Shown here: positions 1-5,845 of the stretch, piece by piece
Numbering within the stretch: the first letter of the stretch is position 1
Layout of the letters: every line of letters begins with the position of its first letter
Source: Patescibacteria group bacterium
GTDB lineage: Bacteria; Patescibacteriota; Minisyncoccia; Phycocordibacterales; Phycocordibacteraceae
Length of the DNA: 7,434 nucleotides
Assembly: GCA_018826405.1 (NCBI GenBank)
Contig: JAHJZL010000067.1
Span: 1-7,434, forward strand
Direction: 5' to 3'
Position numbers and translations under genes: made by a program
Notes under the pieces: generated by a model
What the model was told of the DNA's origin: nothing
Seen by the model: only the letters and a program-made list of their open reading frames with translations
Database searches by the model: none

Positions 1-423
1 AAGGAACGAGGGGAGGACTTGTCTAGTCCTGCTGCAATTGGAGAAGCAGTGCGCACTGTACGCAGCAAAAAGTTTCCTGACTTAGCAGTCAGCGGAACAG
101 CGGGATCCTTCTTTAAGAATCCGATTGTGCCTAGCGAGAAACATGCAGAACTCGCAAAACGATATGGAGCCGTACCAAGTTTTCCCGTTGAGGGAGGTGT
201 GAAAATTCCTCTCGCTTTCATTCTAGACAGAGTGCTTGGGCTTAAAGGGTTTGCAGAAGGAAATGTTTCTCTTTTTGGAAATCAACCACTCGTACTTGTC
301 GCAGGTGAGAATGCAACTGCAAAAGAGATTGATTTGTTCGCTACAGCAATTGCAAATAAAGTATACGAAGAGACAGGAATTAAAATTGAAAGAGAGGTGC
401 GACACTTTCCAATACAAAGTTAG
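1..423 (+). CDS. murB: UDP-N-acetylenolpyruvoylglucosamine reductase (MurB), C-terminal part
   Basis: MurB is the cytoplasmic FAD enzyme that uses NADPH to reduce UDP-GlcNAc-enolpyruvate to UDP-MurNAc, the second committed step of peptidoglycan synthesis. Only the C-terminal substrate-binding domain lies here; the frame is open from base 1, so the gene begins upstream. Visible landmarks are SPAAIGEAVRTVRSKKFPD, then AGSFFKNP, whose serine (codon 106-108) is the proton donor in the family, and the final IEREVRHF, whose second glutamate (codon 394-396) matches the second catalytic residue near the MurB C-terminus. PLAFILDRVLGLKG matches the conserved stretch between them. The TTG at 19 is not a real start, because the preceding codons (KERGED) continue the family alignment. 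The FAD-binding domain cannot be judged. Identity is secure; the subtype was not resolved. Confidence 0.93.
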   Translation, partial: KERGEDLSSPAAIGEAVRTVRSKKFPDLAVSGTAGSFFKNPIVPSEKHAELAKRYGAVPSFPVEGGVKIPLAFILDRVLGLKGFAEGNVSLFGNQPLVLVAGENATAKEIDLFATAIANKVYEETGIKIEREVRHFPIQS

Positions 424-426
424 TAA

Positions 427-443
427 AAGTTTTTTAAAAACTT
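427..443. repeat. AT-rich 17-base palindrome after murB
   Basis: AAGTTTTT (427-434) and AAAAACTT (436-443) are perfect inverted arms around a single central T. With no loop and almost no GC it is unlikely to be an intrinsic terminator. It could be a protein-binding dyad or an easily melted site, and it shares its last two bases with the adjacent DnaA box. Poly-A/T arms make a chance origin possible. Confidence 0.5.
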
Positions 444-450
444 ATCCACA
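442..450 (+). promoter_or_regulatory. Consensus DnaA box (TTATCCACA)
   Basis: TTATCCACA is an exact match to the classical high-affinity DnaA-binding 9-mer. It sits in a non-coding AT-rich stretch directly beside a palindrome. I found no second box of comparable quality on either strand of the gap, so this is not a visible origin cluster; a lone box could titrate or regulate DnaA, or be chance. The sequence match is certain, the function is inferred. Confidence 0.45.
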
Positions 451-593
451 CATTTTATTTTTTTGTAATAAAAAACTCTTACTAGGAGCAATAATATTCA
501 GTAGCGCACATCAGTAAGAAATTTTTTCATACAAAAAGTTTTTTACTGGGTGGGTCGACAATACCAGTCATAGAAATTCAAAAACATAGACCT

Positions 594-818
594 ATGGCAG
601 CAAAGAAAAAGACCGCCCGCAAGACTGTAAAGAAGGCAGCTCCAAAGAAGCGAGCAGCAAAGAAGACAGTTAAGAAGACGGTTAAGAAAGTAGCAAAGAA
701 GAAGGTTGCAAAGAAGACTGTAAAGAAGGCAGCTCCAAAGAAGCGAGCAGCAAAGAAGACAGTTAAGAAGGCAGCTCCAAAAAAAGCAGCAAAGCGCAAG
801 AGCGCTAAGCGCAAATAG
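594..818 (+). CDS. Lysine/alanine-rich histone H1-like DNA-binding protein
   Basis: The protein has 74 residues, of which 33 are Lys, 5 Arg and 18 Ala. It has no acidic and no aromatic residues and is otherwise almost only Thr, Val, Pro and Ser. This is the composition of the histone H1 C-terminal tail and of bacterial H1-like proteins (compare chlamydial HctB), which bind and compact DNA without a folded domain. KKAAPKK occurs three times (residues 13-19, 44-50, 58-64), and residues 10-28 and 41-59 are identical because of a perfect 57-base DNA repeat. The ATG at 594 is the first in frame after the AT-rich gap; no Shine-Dalgarno sequence precedes it. A strong hairpin terminator follows, so it is probably transcribed alone. 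A role in nucleoid or ribosomal RNA binding is inferred from composition only. Confidence 0.85.
   Translation: MAAKKKTARKTVKKAAPKKRAAKKTVKKTVKKVAKKKVAKKTVKKAAPKKRAAKKTVKKAAPKKAAKRKSAKRK
621..677 (+). repeat. 57-base perfect direct repeat, copy 1
   Basis: Bases 621-677 are identical to 714-770, exactly 93 bases (31 codons) downstream, in the same reading frame. The matches stop at 620/713 and 678/771. Identity at every base, including synonymous positions, points to a recent duplication or gene conversion within the H1-like gene. Confidence 0.97.
714..770 (+). repeat. 57-base perfect direct repeat, copy 2
   Basis: This is the second copy of the in-frame repeat beginning at 621. A third, shorter and diverged echo starts right after it: GGCAGCTCCAAA at 771-782 encodes the last AAPK motif. 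Confidence 0.97.
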
Positions 819-835
819 TCCCACACACGGAACTA

Positions 836-867
836 CGTAAAAGCCTCCCGCAACGGAGGCTTTTACG
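836..867 (+). terminator. Intrinsic terminator after the H1-like gene, possibly bidirectional
   Basis: Arms CGTAAAAGCCTCC (836-848) and GGAGGCTTTTACG (855-867) pair over 13 perfect base pairs with a six-base CGCAAC loop. A GCCTCC/GGAGGC core flanked by A4 on the left and T4 on the right is the usual intrinsic terminator form and could act in both directions. It lies 17 bases after the H1-like stop codon and 24 bases before secA. Confidence 0.85.
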
Positions 868-868
868 G

Positions 869-883
869 TATAGTGCCCATACT
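869..883 (+). promoter_or_regulatory. Candidate secA promoter -10 region
   Basis: TATAGT (869-874) matches five of six bases of the -10 consensus and begins two bases after the terminator hairpin. CATACT (878-883) is a second candidate and ends eight bases before the secA ATG. Either would give an mRNA leader of about 0-11 bases. No clear -35 is visible because the upstream bases belong to the hairpin. Confidence 0.45.
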
Positions 884-891
884 CTCTCTAT

Positions 892-3423
892 ATGCCAAAA
901 CTACTAGACAAACTATTCGCGAAGAATGAATCTGCGGCCTTTATAAAGGCTGCACAGCCTGTTGTGGCTCTAGCCAATACCTTTTCTGATGAGTTCGAAA
1001 AGCTCAGTATTCCTGAGCTTAGGCAGCGAATTCAGGCCGTTAAGGAACGTGCCAAAGGAAAGCCAGAGTCAGATAAAGATATTGCTGAGGTTTTTGCACT
1101 TGTGCGTGAAGCCTCGAGGCGAACACTAAAGGAACGTCATTACGACGTCCAGTTAATTGGAGGTCTCGTACTCGGCAAAGGAAAGATTGCGGAGATGCGA
1201 ACTGGGGAAGGAAAGACACTTGTAGCAACATTGCCTGTTACGCTCTACGCTCTGTCCGGGAAGGGAGTGCACGTAGTTACCGTTAATGATTACTTGGCGC
1301 GTCGTGATGCGGCATGGATGGGACAGGTATATGATTGCCTCGGTCTTTCCGTTGGAGTTGTTACGTCAGGTGGAGCGTATCTATATGACCCTTCTCATGT
1401 TCCGGCGAGCGAAGACGAAGCTAGAGACGAAGAAGGATCATTCCGTGTCTTCTATGATTTCTTGCGACCTGCGTCTAAACAAGAAGCATACGCAGCTGAC
1501 ATTACCTATGCTACGAACAACGAACTTGGATTTGATTACTTGAGAGACAACACTGCCTACGACGCGTCACAGATGGTGCAGCGCGGACACCACTACGCTG
1601 TTGTAGATGAGATCGACTCCATTCTTATTGATGAGGCCCGTACGCCGCTTATTATTTCCGGACCCGCAGCAGAGGCCGCTAACTTGTACGAACGCTTTGC
1701 AGGCATTGTCCATTCCTTTGCAAGAGACGAGGACTATATTGTGGACGAGAAGCAGCGTGCAGTTCAGATAACTGAAGAGGGAATACAAAAGGCAGAGCAG
1801 GCTTTGGGTATTGATAACCTCTACTCAGAGGGCGGCATGAAGTATGCACACCATCTTGATACAGCAGTGCGTGCTAAAGCGCTCTTCAGCAAGGACAAGG
1901 AGTACGTCGTAAAAGACGGTGAGGTTACTATTGTGGACGAGTTTACTGGGCGCTTGCAGCCAGGCCGCAGGTGGAGCGAGGGATTGCACCAGGCAATGGA
2001 AGCAAAGGAAGGCGTGTCTATTCAGAAGGAGACCCGCACCTATGCTTCGGTAACCTTCCAGAACTATTTCCGCATGTATGAGGCCGTCGCAGGTATGACT
2101 GGAACTGGTATCTCTTCTGAGGAAGAGTTCTTTACGGTGTATGGACTTGAGGTTGTACGTATACCAACGCACCGCCCTATCGCTCGTAAAGATTATGACG
2201 ACCTAATCTTCCAAACAGCAGTCGGTAAATACAAAGCACTTGCATCGCACGTGAAGAGTATTAATGAGAAAGGACAGCCAGTTCTGATCGGTACGGTGTC
2301 AATTGAAGACAACGAAGTGATTAGTGACTACCTCCATAAGGCTGGAGTTCCTCACGAAGTGCTCAACGCAAAGAACCATGAGCGTGAAGGAGAGATCATC
2401 GCTCAGGCAGGGCGTAAAGGAGGCGTAACTGTCGCTACAAACCTCGCAGGACGTGGAGTTGATATTAAGCTCGGAGGAGCTGTAGCAACGCAGGAAGACC
2501 GTGATGAGGTGCGTGCACTTGGAGGGTTGGCCGTGATTGGTACTGAACGTCATGAAGCGCGCCGTATTGATGATCAGCTTCGCGGGCGCTCTGGTAGACA
2601 GGGAGATCCTGGAGAGACTCGTTTCTACGTGTCTCTTGAGGACAAGCTTATGCGTGTCTTTGCTTCTGACATGGTTAAGAAGGTTATGGGATCGTTTAAT
2701 ATCCCAGAAGACGAGCCAATCCAAAGTTCGCTTATAACTAAAGCACTTGAGACTGCCCAGAAGCGAATTGAAGGATTTAACTTCGATTCTCGCAAGCAAG
2801 TGCTTGCGTATGACGATGTGCTTAACACTCAGCGCCTTTCAATATACCAAGAGCGTAAGACGGCACTGCTTGGAACTGATGAGCAGATTGAAGCACTTAT
2901 ATTCTCTATGCTCGTTGGGAACAAAGAAGCAGAAGAAGCATTTGCTGCTAAGAAGGAAGAGTTTGGAGCTGAAGTATTTGCAGTGCTGATGCGTAGACTG
3001 CTGCTGCAAGTTACGGACGCTTTCTGGCTTGAGCACCTGGAGACTATGGATTACCTACGCCGCTCTGTTTCATTGCGTGCATACGGACAGCGAGATCCAC
3101 TCATTGAATACCGTAAAGAGGGACTTACACGCTTCCAGCACATGCAGAACTCAATTGCTGCATCTGTAGCAGAGGCAATTGGACGGATTAGACCAGCGGA
3201 CGATGCACGCATTCGTGCAGAGGAAGAGAAGACGCGCGCAAAGCTCGTTGCCGCCTCAGAGTCTGGAAATGAGCAGGCAGAGCAAAAACCAATTGTGAAC
3301 ACTCAGGTATATGGACGCAATGACGAGGTAACAATCAAAAGGGGAGAAGAGACACAAACACTAAAATACAAAAAGGCTGAAGCACTTCTTCCTGAGGGAT
3401 GGGAGATTGTTACGAAGTCTTAA
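892..3423 (+). CDS. secA: Preprotein translocase motor ATPase SecA
   Basis: SecA is the ATPase that pushes unfolded preproteins through the SecYEG channel. The protein has 843 residues against about 900 in E. coli. Visible motifs in order are Walker A MRTGEGKT (102-109), YATNNELGFDYLRDN (206-220), Walker B VVDEID (237-242) with DEARTPLIISG (247-257), the preprotein cross-linking domain, MTGTG (402-406), LAGRGVDIKLGG (518-529), QLRGRSGRQGD (562-572), the scaffold-helix region (about 615-650), and the two-helix-finger region FWLEHLETMDYLRRS (711-725). Three features depart from the E. coli form: about 30 extra acidic residues at 160-192, a helical wing domain cut to roughly 45 residues (about 655-697), and a C-terminus in which GRND is followed not by the zinc-binding cysteines but by EVTIKRGEETQTLKYKKAE. 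The ATG at 892 fits the family N-terminus; no Shine-Dalgarno sequence is seen. The 3' end overlaps the convergent kinase gene. Confidence 0.97.
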   Translation: MPKLLDKLFAKNESAAFIKAAQPVVALANTFSDEFEKLSIPELRQRIQAVKERAKGKPESDKDIAEVFALVREASRRTLKERHYDVQLIGGLVLGKGKIAEMRTGEGKTLVATLPVTLYALSGKGVHVVTVNDYLARRDAAWMGQVYDCLGLSVGVVTSGGAYLYDPSHVPASEDEARDEEGSFRVFYDFLRPASKQEAYAADITYATNNELGFDYLRDNTAYDASQMVQRGHHYAVVDEIDSILIDEARTPLIISGPAAEAANLYERFAGIVHSFARDEDYIVDEKQRAVQITEEGIQKAEQALGIDNLYSEGGMKYAHHLDTAVRAKALFSKDKEYVVKDGEVTIVDEFTGRLQPGRRWSEGLHQAMEAKEGVSIQKETRTYASVTFQNYFRMYEAVAGMTGTGISSEEEFFTVYGLEVVRIPTHRPIARKDYDDLIFQTAVGKYKALASHVKSINEKGQPVLIGTVSIEDNEVISDYLHKAGVPHEVLNAKNHEREGEIIAQAGRKGGVTVATNLAGRGVDIKLGGAVATQEDRDEVRALGGLAVIGTERHEARRIDDQLRGRSGRQGDPGETRFYVSLEDKLMRVFASDMVKKVMGSFNIPEDEPIQSSLITKALETAQKRIEGFNFDSRKQVLAYDDVLNTQRLSIYQERKTALLGTDEQIEALIFSMLVGNKEAEEAFAAKKEEFGAEVFAVLMRRLLLQVTDAFWLEHLETMDYLRRSVSLRAYGQRDPLIEYRKEGLTRFQHMQNSIAASVAEAIGRIRPADDARIRAEEEKTRAKLVAASESGNEQAEQKPIVNTQVYGRNDEVTIKRGEETQTLKYKKAEALLPEGWEIVTKS

Positions 3424-4741
3424 GAGACTGCATATAGCCGTACAACAACCGCACTGCCTCTGGCAGGGCAGTTGCTGCGACTCCTATGATAAGACTCGTA
3501 CCTGTTCCGCTTTGTTCGTGCCAATAAATCTTTGGATTAGTGGAAAGAGGTTCCAGGGCCTGGAGGAGTCCTCCAACAAGGTGAGGGTGTGAGCCGAGTT
3601 GGTTTCCAACAACACAAATACTTGCGAGATCACTTTTAACAGTTACGCGTGCACGGCAGGCTTTTTTAATTGCTTTAACAATTTCCTCGGTATTTGAGCC
3701 GAGCTCTTTCGTGCGCACTACAAGGGAAAGAACGTTCTTTCCTGTTGCTATGTGATCATACGCAACACCATACTCGCTTAAGACTGTCAGAAGTTTAAGG
3801 GTGAAGTGGCGAGAAGTATTCATCCCCGCACGCTCAAGTTCAAACATGGTGAAGTTCTTCTCCTCGCCAATGCCTATAAGAACGTTCCCTGTGAGAGCGC
3901 TACTGTCGTCGTCCGGAACTATATAGGTATCGAGTGAGCCTGCAGGCTCACTAACACCAAAGATACGCACAGGAATCCTAGGAGCGCGTAAGAGAGAAAT
4001 TGCCTGGTCATGGAGAACAGATTCACCTCGGTAGGTCATCTCCTCTGCCTGTCCGTAGGTAAGAATTCGTATAGGCTCCTGGGGTCCTTCAACGATAGTT
4101 GGGTTTGCAGGAAAGATACCGGGAACATCTTTCCCAACCTCGTACACATCTGCATGTACGATTGCCGCGACACATGCACCGGTTATGTCAGACCCGTCAC
4201 GCGGAAGCAGTCGCACCGTGCCTCGCGGGTCTGCTCCATAGAAGCCAGGAATAACTGCGCGCTCAGGCAACGTAATTTCAGGCACCTTTTCAATAAACTT
4301 TCCTTGAAGAGTAAAGCGAACAATTTCTCTAGCATCGATACAGGGCCACTCAAGTGCAGCGGCTAGGATATATGCTGAGAGGTACTCTCCTCTGCTCATG
4401 GCGAACTCAATAGTTCTTTCTGAGACTTCTTCTGCCAAACGATCTGAAATCTCCATACACGTTCTTTCAATTTCCTGCATAACTGAATCAGGAAGAGAAA
4501 GTCCTGTAGCGATTCCAATGAACCGCTCTTTAATGTGGGAGAGCGTCTCTTCTCTTTCAGATGTGTTTGAAAGAGACTCAAGCAGGTCTGTAATTTTTGT
4601 GTCTGCGCGATCTCTTTTTCCAGGTGCTGATACAACCACATACTTGCGCGAAGGGTTGCTCTTAATTAACTCTAGTGCTCGAGCAAAACCCGCCGCATCA
4701 GAGAGGACTGCTCCGCCTAGTTTTGTTACGACCGTACGCAT
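3410..4741 (-). CDS. lysC: Aspartate kinase with C-terminal ACT domains
   Basis: Aspartate kinase (EC 2.7.2.4) phosphorylates aspartate with ATP, the entry to lysine/diaminopimelate, threonine and methionine synthesis. The kinase domain covers about residues 1-285: TKLGG (6-10, usually KFGG), VVVSAPGKR (35-43), SRGEYLSA (116-123) with the expected glutamate, IPGFYGADPRG (164-174), LPRDGSDITG (179-188, usually LGRGGSD), KDVPGIFPANP (204-214) and SVLHDQA (241-247). Two ACT-like regions follow: FTMFELERAGMN...VLSLVV (297-342) and a second near 374-421 with HEQSGTGTSLIIGV. ACT domains in this family usually bind lysine or threonine for feedback control. Overall layout recalls the monofunctional clostridial-type kinases. 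The gene stands alone on the minus strand, so its partner dehydrogenases are not nearby. The symbol is by family; isozyme class is uncertain. Confidence 0.88.
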   Translation of the reverse strand: MRTVVTKLGGAVLSDAAGFARALELIKSNPSRKYVVVSAPGKRDRADTKITDLLESLSNTSEREETLSHIKERFIGIATGLSLPDSVMQEIERTCMEISDRLAEEVSERTIEFAMSRGEYLSAYILAAALEWPCIDAREIVRFTLQGKFIEKVPEITLPERAVIPGFYGADPRGTVRLLPRDGSDITGACVAAIVHADVYEVGKDVPGIFPANPTIVEGPQEPIRILTYGQAEEMTYRGESVLHDQAISLLRAPRIPVRIFGVSEPAGSLDTYIVPDDDSSALTGNVLIGIGEEKNFTMFELERAGMNTSRHFTLKLLTVLSEYGVAYDHIATGKNVLSLVVRTKELGSNTEEIVKAIKKACRARVTVKSDLASICVVGNQLGSHPHLVGGLLQALEPLSTNPKIYWHEQSGTGTSLIIGVAATALPEAVRLLYGYMQSLKTS

Positions 4742-4742
4742 A

Positions 4743-4775
4743 GTAGTTGTAGTGTCGCTTACGACGGGTAACTAC
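4743..4775. repeat. Nested inverted repeat over the lysC promoter
   Basis: Outer arms GTAGTT (4743-4748) and AACTAC (4770-4775) and inner arms GTCG (4754-4757) and CGAC (4762-4765) are centred within half a base of each other. The dyad covers the proposed -10 and spacer of the kinase promoter and could be an operator. Arms are short, so chance is not excluded. Confidence 0.3.
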
Positions 4776-4780
4776 GTCAA
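4751..4780 (-). promoter_or_regulatory. Candidate promoter of the aspartate kinase gene
   Basis: Read on the minus strand, TTGACG (4780-4775) matches five of six -35 bases. After an 18-base spacer comes GACACT (4756-4751), a weak -10 with three of six matches. Nine bases separate it from the ATG at 4741, so the leader would be very short. The -35 is the stronger part of the call. Confidence 0.4.
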
Positions 4781-4810
4781 TTGAGGAATATTAGGCGCCA
4801 GACCTATATA
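4781..4810 (+). promoter_or_regulatory. Candidate obg promoter
   Basis: TTGAGG (4781-4786) matches four of six -35 bases and TATATA (4805-4810) matches five of six -10 bases, with an 18-base spacer; initiation would be near 4817, about ten bases before the ATG at 4828. A second possibility is TGG-TAGGGT (4811-4819), an extended -10 shape ending eight bases before the ATG. The -35 begins directly where the kinase -35 ends. Confidence 0.45.
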
Positions 4811-4827
4811 TGGTAGGGTGTGGCTAT

Positions 4828-5808
4828 ATGGCATTTATTGATGAAATGAACGTACTCGCAGTCGCCGGAAAGGGCGGCCCTGGAGTCGTGCGCTGGCTTC
4901 ATCTAAAAGGTAAAGATAAGGGAGGTCCTGCCGGTGGAGACGGGGGCCGTGGTGGAGATATCTTTATCGAAGGCGTGAGAGATCTCGCAGTGCTTTCCTC
5001 CTATAGGTATGTAAAAACCTTTAGAGCTGAGAACGGAGGCGCTGGCGAGGGGAACAACCGACACGGAAAGGATGGCGAGCCTATCATCATAAAGGTCCCA
5101 GTTGGAACAGTTGCGCATGTCTCAGGTAACCCAGATCCATACGAGGTGTTGTCTGAAGGTCAGCGAATACTACTACTCAAGGGCGGAATCGGGGGGCTTG
5201 GAAATGCCCACTTCAAAGGGGCTACTAACCAGAACCCAACTGAATTTACGGTAGGGAAGCCGGGGCAATCTGGGGATATCCATATCACCCTAAAGCTCAT
5301 CGCAGACGCGGGTTTGATTGGGTTTCCAAATGCAGGGAAGTCTTCATTGCTCAACGCGTTGACTAGGGCCCAGTCTAAGATTGGTGCATACCCGTTTACT
5401 ACACTTGATCCACACTTGGGAGATTTTTATGGGTACATTCTTGCTGATATCCCAGGACTTATTGAAGGTGCCTCGGAGGGACGAGGTCTCGGTTCTCGCT
5501 TCCTCAAGCACATCGAACGTACTGGTTTCTTAGTGCATCTCGTCTCGGCTGAGCAAGAAGACCCCATTTCAGCCTATAGGGCCATACGAGAAGAGCTAGC
5601 TGCGTACGACCCTGCTTTGGCAGAGAAGCCTGAGCTCGTCGTGCTTTCAAAGGTTGATATTTTAGACGAGAAGGAGAAAGAATCTCTACAAAAGACACTC
5701 TCAGAGGCAGTGGGGAAGAGGGTAGTGCCACTTTCCTTGGCAGACGACGAATTGCTGAAGGCTTTCTCGGATACCCTATCTCAGGAGCTATCTCAGGTCT
5801 CAAAGTAG
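4828..5808 (+). CDS. obgE: Obg family GTPase (ObgE/CgtA)
   Basis: Obg is an essential GTPase that binds the 50S subunit during ribosome assembly and stress signalling. From the chosen start the protein has 326 residues. The glycine-rich Obg domain spans about 1-157 (AGKGGPG 13-19, GGPAGGDGGRGGD 32-44). The G domain follows: G1 GFPNAGKS (165-172), switch I PFTTLDP (189-195), G3 DIPGLIEGA (207-215), and G4 as SKVD (274-277) instead of the usual NKxD; G5 is unclear. No C-terminal extension beyond the G domain is present. An ATG at 4810 is in frame, but MAFIDEM at 4828 matches the family N-terminus, while the six residues before it do not. AGGG at 4815-4818 could be a weak ribosome site. gatB follows after 37 bases on the same strand. 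Confidence 0.96.
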   Translation: MAFIDEMNVLAVAGKGGPGVVRWLHLKGKDKGGPAGGDGGRGGDIFIEGVRDLAVLSSYRYVKTFRAENGGAGEGNNRHGKDGEPIIIKVPVGTVAHVSGNPDPYEVLSEGQRILLLKGGIGGLGNAHFKGATNQNPTEFTVGKPGQSGDIHITLKLIADAGLIGFPNAGKSSLLNALTRAQSKIGAYPFTTLDPHLGDFYGYILADIPGLIEGASEGRGLGSRFLKHIERTGFLVHLVSAEQEDPISAYRAIREELAAYDPALAEKPELVVLSKVDILDEKEKESLQKTLSEAVGKRVVPLSLADDELLKAFSDTLSQELSQVSK

Positions 5809-5829
5809 ACTGGCGTACTAAAAGTGACG

Positions 5830-5838
5830 TGCTAGCAT
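5830..5838 (+). promoter_or_regulatory. Candidate extended -10 element before gatB
   Basis: TGCTAGCAT has the TGn extension followed by TAGCAT (four of six -10 matches) and ends seven bases before the gatB ATG, placing initiation at or next to the start codon. The only purine-rich site, AGGGAG (5840-5845), touches the ATG and is too close to act as a normal Shine-Dalgarno sequence. gatB may instead be co-transcribed with obg. Confidence 0.35.
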
Positions 5839-5845
5839 CAGGGAG

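Larger units (their letters stand above)
424..593. other. AT-rich intergenic region between murB and the H1-like gene
   Basis: This 170-base gap has no plausible gene. It is markedly richer in A and T than the flanking coding DNA, with several T and A runs. It contains an AT-only palindrome (427-443), a perfect consensus DnaA box (442-450), a 12-base repeat AAAAGTTTTTTA (425-436 and 534-545), and the hexamer CATAGA twice (569-574 and 585-590) just before the next start. I found no convincing paired -35/-10 promoter; CATAGA at 569-574 is a weak -10 candidate for the downstream gene. There is no GC-rich hairpin to act as a murB terminator. Confidence 0.6.

Noticed and set aside
10..21. GGGGAGG followed by TTG at 19 as a ribosome site and start for a short protein
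   Set aside because: The frame is open to base 1 and the product is the C-terminal half of MurB, so the purine run is coding sequence.
425..545. 12-base direct repeat AAAAGTTTTTTA (425-436, 534-545) as an attachment site
   Set aside because: The repeat is low-complexity in AT-rich DNA and nothing resembling an integrase or inserted element lies between the copies.
424..593. Replication origin
   Set aside because: Only one DnaA box is visible and neither dnaA nor dnaN is adjacent; reported only as a lone site.
621..770. Repeats in the H1-like gene as a CRISPR array
   Set aside because: There are only two full units, they are in frame within a coding sequence, and the spacer is also coding; no Cas genes are present.
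543..826. Minus-strand open frames predicting Cys/Leu/Phe-rich proteins that look like membrane segments
   Set aside because: They are the complement of the AAG/AAA-rich H1-like gene; lysine codons reversed give Phe, Leu and Cys codons. No independent start signal.
2299..2799. A 166-codon minus-strand open frame inside secA
   Set aside because: It lies wholly within conserved secA motifs, shows no recognisable domain and is composed like a reverse-strand shadow.
4398..4784. A 128-codon plus-strand open frame opposite the aspartate kinase N-terminus
   Set aside because: It is antisense to conserved kinase motifs, is very serine-rich as a shadow frame would be, and covers the divergent promoter region.
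4810..4827. ATG at 4810 as the obg start
   Set aside because: It would add MVGCGY, which has no place in the family, and it overlaps the likely -10 region; MAFIDEM at 4828 fits.
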